This document shows, one piece after another, positions 54,001-61,000 of a stretch of DNA of 64,000 nt; within the stretch, counting starts at the first letter, position 1; each line of letters begins with the position of its first letter. Where the stretch lies: positions 17,473,485 through 17,537,484 of the forward strand of contig NC_088296.1 in NCBI RefSeq assembly GCF_032854445.1, in the 5' to 3' direction. A program made the position numbers and the translations under genes. Below the pieces are notes generated by a model that worked only from the letters and a program-made list of their open reading frames with translations, ran no database searches and was not told the DNA's origin. This DNA comes from Liolophura sinensis. Its lineage: Eukaryota > Mollusca > Polyplacophora > Chitonida > Chitonidae.

Positions 54001-57000
54001 ATCAATCAATCATGTGATGATCAGGTAAACTCATTGACTTACACATTCAGGATAAAAAAAAATTGAGGATATCAATGAGAAAACACAAATTAAAGAAAAG
54101 CTGCAAAACAATGATCTATCGTCTTGTTCGCACTGAAATGCACACAGTGCAAAGTTTGAAATTATTTGCAAAGACTGCTATACGGAACTGGGACCTGCTT
54201 AGCACTTCCATTTCTCGAGAAACTGTTCACCTATATGAATCAGAACATACTTTATTCATGTTCTTAGTCTCTTTCTTTTTAAAATGACAAGATCGCCCAA
54301 ATATTAGGTATTTTTACATTATTACAGAATGACACTAGTATCGGATATTTTCTCAAGAAGTAAAAGTCACAAGCTTTTTGTTACTCCCCACGACCAGCAT
54401 TGTATGTTATGTGAATGTTTAAAAATAATTAAAAAACTGAGAATTCTGCCAGAATATTTAAATGAAGCACTGTCAGTTCAGTGGAAATGGCACGTGCACA
54501 CGATAAACTTCATATGTAAAACAAACATAGCTGATTACATGTGTAAAAGAAGGACTTACATCTCGCTCATAAAGATATGAGTATGTTGTTCATTAGATGG
54601 TCTAACCATGTGAAAAAAAAAATAACAGAAACTCAATATTCCTGCTAGAATTACATATACTGTCTAAAATGAAGAAGACAGGGTACTTAATTCATGTATA
54701 ACCCCTTACTTGAGAATGTTGCATTCCTTTACTAATGAACTTACCCACATGTGATACATATGCGCACTATGACTGCTAAAATAGTGTAATCTACGAATGT
54801 CAGGTTGAACCAACAGAAAAATAGCTGTTGCCACGCATGGCCACAAAGGCCACTCCTGTCTTCAAGGTTTTAATGCCAAATGATTTTTCAACATACCAAG
54901 TTTACATATACTGTGATGTGTGGAACAGCAATATTTTAATCCATGACAAGCAAATATTTAAAACCGTTTTAATCATGCACATTCTGACTCATACATTGCC
55001 CGATCCATCGAAACTTCAGCACAGTAGTACATGTGTGAGCGGAGGACACTGCCACCTGATATAAAACCACCACTCAAACAAAATTTATTTATTTATTTTT
55101 TTATCCACTTGAATGGCGTTTTACTCCATGCTCAAGAATATTTCACTCATATGACGGCGACCAGCAATTATGGTGGAACAAAATCCAAGCAGAGCCCTGG
55201 AACAGCAAATCCAAGCAAACCTTCCTACCTGAACGTAACTGCACTAACAATGCTACTCACCTGAATGAGATCTAGAATACCCAGTTCACTCTCTGAAGAA
55301 TCCACACAGAAGACAAAGTAAAGAGTGGCGTAGTGACGGTAGATAAGTTTGTAGTCGGATCCACCAATCAAACTGGGGAAAAAGGGGGAAAACATGAGCT
55401 GATAATGAAGCCATAATTTAAAGGAAAGACAACAAATAATATAACCTAGGTTATCTAGGAGGAGAAGTTAAAACAGACCTGAATGACAAACACACATTTA
55501 GGAGAAGTTAAAACAGACCTGAACGACAAACAGACATTTAGGAGGAGAAGTTAAAACAGGCCTGAACAACACACACGCATTTAGGAGGAGAAGTTTAAAC
55601 AGACCTAACGACAAACACAAATTTTTTTCTGGCGTGCTTGGTAACTTTTTATAAAAAGTCAATTTATAAGACGGAATTCACACCAGGTCATGGGATGCAC
55701 CATTCTATGCCAGATTTGATAAAACACATTCACTCCTCCTGAGGAAGTACACCGGGACAGAACACGAAGACGACAGCTGTGGGTAAACCAGAATGTTTAA
55801 TATCGCACTACACAGACTGCCAACAGGCGGGAAAACCTACACAAAGAACACCAACCGCTGTAGACATGTGCAATAGAGCGAAGACATCACATGGATTTAG
55901 ACACAGCGACCAATAGTCAACCTACACCAATACTGGCGTTAGAACAAGTGAAAACACCACATCAGATCACTTCTACCCGGTCATACATGTTTGGTTAAAA
56001 GGTCAACTGGGGTTCAGGTAACATATTACGCAGAAAACACTGTCCTAGGATTATAGAATAATTCATACCTTATTGGTTAAAACTGATAACATGACAGGTC
56101 TTCCATTGACTCAATGTGCCTAATTTTGCTTACTCTGAATAGTCTGGTTGTGCAAACATCACAAAAATAAAAAGTTACGCGTTTTAAGCTTTCAGTGGAA
56201 TGACTTATCGATGGGTCTTTGGTCTAGGGGTAACTCTTTCCAAATCTTTCTAAAACAAGGCATTTGCAGCTGTTTTAAAGTGGATTTAAAGGCCTATTTC
56301 ATTTCGTAAAGTGCTTTGCAGAATTCCGCAATGTGCTTTGCAGAATGAGTGAGTGAGTGCTTGGGGTTTGACGTCGTACTTAACAATTTTTCAGTCACAT
56401 GACGATGACTTTGCAGAATGACTGGGCTTTGGATTTTTCAGTTCAATAATTAAGTGTTGACGCCATGTTGATGATCTTTAAGATTTCTGTGAATATCAGA
56501 AATAGTTGAAAACACACATCAACGTTTAATTCAATTCAACTACTTTTCCCACAAATGTGTGACGATGACTGACTAGGGAAAAAAAACTCACGTGCCACCC
56601 TCTAAAAAGTTGCAGACGTTGTCATCTCTTTTGGATACCAAATGGAATGTTTCCCTGATGACCTGTTGTTGCATGTCTTCAGCCTAAAAAACAAAAACAA
56701 TAACATTACTGTTTGAGATTCACAGGCTGCGGAGGCAGTAGCATAACCTGGCCTCTCCACACAGTGCCATCAGCTCCTATGTCACTTGTCCGAGATTGGT
56801 TTGATGTTAGGTTTGGCAAAATTTTGTTTGGCAAAGGCTGGCCACAAAACAATGTCAGAGAGCACTTCATTTGAAAACCTGATGCAGTTGCCTGTCCTTG
56901 TTGAGACTGTAAGTACCTTTGTTCACTTTGAGCATCAGCAAGGAATCTTGGATTAGAAAATAACATACTGACGTTGTACTTACGATGTATCAACTGACGA

Positions 57001-57510
57001 AAAGATAAGGAACATACAGTAAGTGTCTGCAAACTTAAGGCCGTGGAGGCCTTTTAGATTGATAATTTTTGCCAGGGAAACAGCATCAGGTCTTTAAATG
57101 CCCACTCTAACGTTGGTTTAGGGCCATCCATGGCCGAACAAAATTTTGCCACAGATAAAGTACGTCAGAGCAATCTCGGTCTACTGTATCACAGGCGTGC
57201 TAAAGAATAAATTAAAGAATAAATTAAAGAATAAATTCTGAACATCTCAGCTTAAATTTTCTTCACTTTGAGGAGCTTTCAGCTTTCAGCCTTCACGCTC
57301 TGGCCCTTCTAATGGAAGATACAAAGTAGTTCTGAAAAGTGGACATCTGTTTTGGTGTTCTCCTGCAAGCTGTTGACTGTTGTTGTTGCAGTGACTTTAG
57401 TTTATATCACAGATAACACATTGAAAGAAACAAAAACTCACATAGTACTGATAGAATCGGCTCAACCTGGGCTTTCCGTGGTTGTTAAAGACAAGGATTG
57501 CCTTAATCAT
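50974..57510 (-). CDS. AP3S: AP-3 complex sigma subunit, complete (exons 1-6, with alternative exon 4)
   Basis: Exons 57510-57442, 56683-56592, 55372-55261, 53901-53830 (4a) or 53528-53457 (4b), 52305-52198 and 51093-50974 join in phase to 190 aa (vertebrate AP3S1/2 are 193). The protein is the small chain of the AP-3 coat, which sorts cargo from endosomes to lysosomes and lysosome-related organelles. Seen: MIKAILVFNNHGKPRLSRFY, RETFHLVSKRDDNVCNFLEG, LIGGSDYKLIYRHYATLYFV, VMGGMVLETNM and a C-terminal APARAVSAVKEMNIP tail. The tail separates it from AP-1 and AP-2 sigma chains. Exon 4 is present twice. An in-frame upstream ATG (57618) is rejected because the family starts at MIKAIL. Confidence 0.97.
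51590..52190. repeat. Compound minisatellite in AP3S intron 5
   Basis: Left: ACAGACAGATGTGCAGAG-type units. Middle: GACATGTACAAGCTGACA, four copies. Right: a 36-bp unit, ACATGTACAGACCAAGAGAC then AAATACAACTGGAAAG, about six copies. In the transcribed sense the right units read ATGTCTTTCCAG|TTG, like a 3' splice site. ORFs on both strands here (up to 201 aa) are artefacts. Confidence 0.93.
52198..52305 (-). CDS. AP3S: AP3S exon 5
   Basis: Acceptor TTGTCTACAG ends at 52306; donor CGGAG|GTATGT begins at 52197. Codes VHHILSELVMGGMVLETNMT, then EILTRIEEQNKLEKSE. Phase 0. A minisatellite starts within about 10 bp of the donor. Confidence 0.97.
53207..53400 (+). repeat. 194-bp direct repeat, copy R1
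   Basis: AACATACCAAGTTTACATAT to CACTCAAACAAAA. It is nearly identical to 54890-55083. No ORF or inverted ends recognised. Confidence 0.95.
53457..53528 (-). CDS. AP3S: AP3S exon 4b (Arg/Gln duplicate)
   Basis: Acceptor TTGTTGTAG ends at 53529; donor ATCAG|GTATGA begins at 53456. Codes VFVETLDKRFENVCELDLIF then HVDQ. Also 72 nt, phase 0. About 14 of 72 bases differ from 4a, yet only two residues change (Cys100 to Arg, Lys115 to Gln), so both copies look conserved. Probably mutually exclusive with 4a. Inclusion of both would keep frame. Confidence 0.92.
53830..53901 (-). CDS. AP3S: AP3S exon 4a (Cys/Lys version)
   Basis: Acceptor TTTTCAG ends at 53902; donor ATAAG|GTATGA begins at 53829. Codes 24 residues, VFVETLDKCFENVCELDLIF then HVDK, residues 92-115. 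72 nt, phase 0 at both ends. It matches the vertebrate AP3S sequence at the two residues where 4b differs. Confidence 0.95.
54890..55083 (+). repeat. 194-bp direct repeat, copy R2
   Basis: Second copy of the unit at 53207-53400. Differences are few (CGTGCAAAC versus CATCGAAAC, GACGCCTGACA versus GCCACCTGATA). A SINE begins exactly where the shared sequence ends. Confidence 0.95.
55084..55235 (-). mobile_element. tRNA-derived SINE, diverged
   Basis: TTTATTTATTTTTTTATCCA, then TGAATGGCGTTTTACTCCAT and CTCAAGAATATTTCACTCAT. It lies about 25 bp from the 3' end of AP3S exon 3. Confidence 0.85.
55261..55372 (-). CDS. AP3S: AP3S exon 3
   Basis: Acceptor TTTTTCCCCAG ends at 55373; donor ATTCAG|GTGAGT begins at 55260. 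Codes LIGGSDYKLIYRHYATLYFV, then FCVDSSESELGILDLIQ. Thr54 spans the exon 2/3 junction, where vertebrate AP3S has Ser. Confidence 0.97.
55440..55625. repeat. 44-bp tandem repeat, four units
   Basis: AGGAGAAGTTAAAACAGACC, then TGAACGACAAACACACATTT. It lies in AP3S intron 2, about 70 bp upstream of exon 3. Confidence 0.94.
56345..56410 (+). repeat. Dispersed repeat fragment (GAGTGAGTGCTTGGGG type)
   Basis: GAGTGAGTGAGTGCTTGGGG, TTTGACGTCGTACTTAACAA, TTTTTCAGTCACATGACGAT. The reverse complement of its start is found inside the SINE at 44570-44608. Confidence 0.75.
56592..56683 (-). CDS. AP3S: AP3S exon 2
   Basis: Acceptor TTTTTTAG ends at 56684; donor GGCAC|GTGAGT begins at 56591. Codes AEDMQQQVIRETFHLVSKRD, then DNVCNFLEGG, ending in phase 2. 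Confidence 0.96.
57442..57510 (-). CDS. AP3S: AP3S exon 1
   Basis: ATG at 57510. Codes MIKAILVFNNHGKPRLSRFY, then QYY, before TAT|GTGAGT. Phase 0. This is the highly conserved N-terminus of sigma chains. Confidence 0.96.
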
Positions 57511-58030
57511 TTTGTCGTTTATCTGCAGAAAAAACTTCAAATGACTAAATTGTTCCTTTTCTATGACAGCATCACAAGATCGAAAATAAACCGGAAGTTG
57601 GTTGAGTGCACTCTCCACGACTTACCCTTTGTAAATTTTAGGCTGTACGAGTTCAGTCCCTTCAACTGCGAAAACTTACAGCATACTGATAAATTAAATT
57701 TTAATGACTTTTTTGCAACACACGGCTTGCATTAACCGAAAGATAAATTAGCCTTTCTAGTTCCTTGTCGAAAATAACGTAATAATTCATTTTGCTTCAT
57801 ATACCTATTTTATATTGGTCAGGTTCGGGTTTTATATCAAGCCGTAAATAAAGACGCCAAAACAAGTTGTGGCGCGTACGTCACGTGACCAAAATTTCCA
57901 CCGGCATGGCAGACAAAAGTGTGTCAGTGTTGCGTGTCTGGTGAATACATTGTTGAATATTCATTGTTTATTGGAGCGATATCCCTGAAACGTGGAGGAC
58001 TAAGACATCTGAAGAGTCACTTTCTAAATC
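57511..58030. promoter_or_regulatory. Bidirectional AP3S/ADAR promoter region
   Basis: The AP3S start codon (minus, 57510) and the ADAR start codon (plus, 58031) are 520 bp apart. GTCACGTGAC at 57880-57889 lies between them, within GCGCGTACGTCACGTGACC. No TATA box is evident on either side. On the plus strand, ATG at 57906 opens a 12-codon uORF (57906-57944) starting MADKSVSV and ending at TGA, in a good GGCATGG context. Confidence 0.6.
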
Positions 58031-58033
58031 ATG
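57900..58033 (+). CDS. ADAR: ADAR exon 1 (5'UTR, start codon at its last three bases)
   Basis: The exon appears to end ...TAAATCATG|GTAAATC. Its ATG (58031-58033) is the only codon before the intron. It joins exon 2, which opens AGA AAA GAG TCC AGC ATG AGA in frame, giving MRKESSMRTFRD. If this exon is not used, translation would start at ATG 58967. The 5' end is approximate. Confidence 0.55.
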
Positions 58034-61000
58034 GTAAATCTTTTTGTGTTTTTGTGACTCTTCCAACCTAAACATTGTGAAAGTATATCAGAGTATACAG
58101 AGTTTTGAAAAAAAATCGTCATTCAGGTGTCTATATTTAGCTGTTTAACTTTACTTTCGGTTTCCATTCCGAGCGGTAGGTGATGATGTCACCGCATTTT
58201 CCGGTTGGCGCAATACTTCACGACTCCAGAGTGAGCAAACGTAGGTTTCTAGCTACCTATTGTTGGGGGAAAACCTTGTGTCAGCGATTCCTTGCAAATA
58301 TTGTCAGCTGATGTCATATGGCCTGACTCTGTGGAGCTTAACTCATTCAGAATTGTAGACTTTGCACCAGCCAGTATGCATGTAGCCAGCATAGAAGGAA
58401 TGAAGCACCTGGAAAGTCATTGATGGTATTTGTGGGGAACTCAAAGAATCTCTCACCGAATACATTGTGGGAATCTTGTCGAATCAAATCGTCAGTATTC
58501 ATGTAAGAGACTTAAGGACTACATGTGTATTTGATGAAGGGATCTATAGCTGTTTTTTGCACCATAAATTCAACGCATTCCTGCAGTAAAAAGAAAGTGA
58601 AAGTTTTTTGCTGATTCTGATCTGGAATCCTGTTAAACGATCAACGTGAATCCTCATGCAGTGTTGATCCCTGTGCAGCATTAATCCCCATACAGCGTTA
58701 ATCCCTGTACAGTGTTCATGTCCCTACAGCATTAATCCAAGTACAGTTTTAATCACTGTACAGTAACAGGTAATGGGATATTATTAAACAGTGAGACTGA
58801 TTGCACTGCTAACTCTCTGCTCTGTTTGGGAAGAATTCGCCCAATACTGAGGTTGTATTGTTGAGAGCTGGCATCCATGTTTCAGTACAGAAGGGTAAGT
58901 GTGTGTAGTGTGCTATCATGCGTAATTTTACAACCATGCGTTGTGTTCCAGAGAAAAGAGTCCAGCATGAGAACATTCAGAGACAGGTCCAATGCACCCG
59001 ACAGATTTCGCAGCGGACGGGGCCGCAGTCGAGAAGAAGGGTCATTCAGGGGCCGAGGACGGGGCCGAGGGTCTGGTGGGGGGAGGGGGCGTGGTCGAGG
59101 GGTCAGTCGTGGGCGAGGGAGGGGTGGGCGTGGCCGAGGCGGGCGTGGCCGAGGTGGGCGTGGCCGAGGTGGGCGTGGCCGAGGCCGTGGTGGTGTGGAG
59201 GTAGATATATATTTTGTACAGAATTCAGATCAGTGGTCTGTTTCTCAAGGCGGTCACGTTGCGTCAGTCGCAAGTACCAAGGCTGTGTATGCCATTAGTA
59301 TGCTAAGTTCTGGTGATTAGACTGGTGTAATGATGTGCCTCCTGTGAGAAACAGTCCCCAGTGTTTCAGCTACCTATGTTAAAGACATGCAGGTCTTTAC
59401 TTTCAACGAGAATCCAAATCTTGGTTGAGAGTAAAACATGACCTCAGTAAAATAATAAAACAGTCCCTTCGGATTTCTGTGAAGTCATAAAAAGAATTTT
59501 ATTGAATGTGCACTAAAACTAAAATCTTCTGTAGAACAACAGCTTTGTCCATAGATATCTGTTGATATTCTGTTAAAAAATGACGAAAATAAACGCCTGA
59601 AATGGGCAATCTGTGAGAAAGTCTCTCGAGAGTTAAGGGTTTTGTGAGTAGGAGTAGCAAATTACAGTACTCTAAACTGTATTTGTATGAACCTTGTGGT
59701 TAATATTTTAGTGCTTTCTACCATCTAATTCCAACTTGAAACATCCAGTACTTTGTAGGCTGATGGAAGATGGATTACGGTTTATCATTCAATATCAATG
59801 TCTAAGGTAAAGTGGCTTGCCTTTCTGCAATTTGGTACACCCACATTGTACTTGGAAAATTCGTCTGGAGGTTTCTATAAAAGTGCTATATAGCTGTTCC
59901 TTCTGACTCCCTCTGCAAAATTGGCAGAGGAGGCAAACTAGGGTAATCCATCAATCCTTTGCCTTAATATATATTTTACTTATAGATGTGTTATTTCATT
60001 TCTTTATAATTGTTACAACAAAGTCATAGAGTGTGACTTTATACTGTAACTTCTGAATACTAGTACATTCTTAAGAAGAAAGTAATTTTATTTATTTATT
60101 TGATTGGTGTTGTACGCCGTACTCAAGAATATTTCATTTATACAACGCCGGCCAGCATTATAGTGGAAGAAAACTGGGTAACCATCCGCAGGTTGTTGCA
60201 GACCTTTCCTCGCAGTCAGTATGAGCTGTATTTGAACTCACAGCGGCCACTTGGTGGGTGGTTCCTGGTTCATTGCGCTACGCTGGCGTGCTGATGGGCC
60301 AGAGAGGCCCCCAGTATGATTTTAAGGCTGCTTTTCACATGATTTAGGGATTATTATGTTTGAATTCATGTAAAGTATGCTAATTTTATTTCTTTGCACG
60401 TAGAAAGCTCGATATCCTGTTAGGAAGCAGCTGGTCCGTACAATCATTGATTTGATGTGCCGACGAGGACCAATGAGATCACGTGATGTGGCTGACCGTC
60501 TTGGGTTCGGTTCCAAGTTCGAGATTAACCCTACACTGTACTACATGCAGCGTCATCGACTAGCTCAGCAGGAGAATGCATTCCCACTGAAGTGGGGTTT
60601 GCCTGATGGCTACAACCATGAGTTCAATCGCTGGAGTGTGGAACAAGGCTTAAAGGAAGAGTCTGAAGAGGATGAGAATGACGATGAAGAAGAAGAAGAT
60701 GATGATGATGAGGAGGAAGAGGAGGTAATGATTATAGACGACGAAACGCCTCAGCCAACGACATCTGAGATGAAAGCGCAGTCTTCAGGTGCAGCTGCAC
60801 CGATAGAGCTGTCTCCAGAACAGCAAGCACAGCTGCAGTTACTGATGGCCATGAAATCCAGACCACTTGGTACAGCTAGTGTCAGTCAATTGGAAGCCAA
60901 GTTACAAATGTCTGCAGAGGAGATCAACCAGTGGCTGCAGACGATGGGAAAAGTTGGATTGGTCTCATTGGTGGACAAAGATCAGAGCTTGTGGGTGATG

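Noticed and set aside
56706-57032. 108-aa minus-strand ORF
   Set aside because: It lies in AP3S intron 1 with no conserved motif and no splice frame with the neighbouring exons.
57352-57735. 127-aa plus-strand ORF with a hydrophobic start
   Set aside because: It is antisense to AP3S exon 1 and its 5' leader. There is no homology that I recognise, and the conserved protein is on the minus strand.
58918-59298. Tryptophan/arginine-rich ORF overlapping the RGG exon
   Set aside because: It is a shifted frame of the GC-rich 15-bp repeat. The Arg-Gly frame is in phase with the Z-domain exon.
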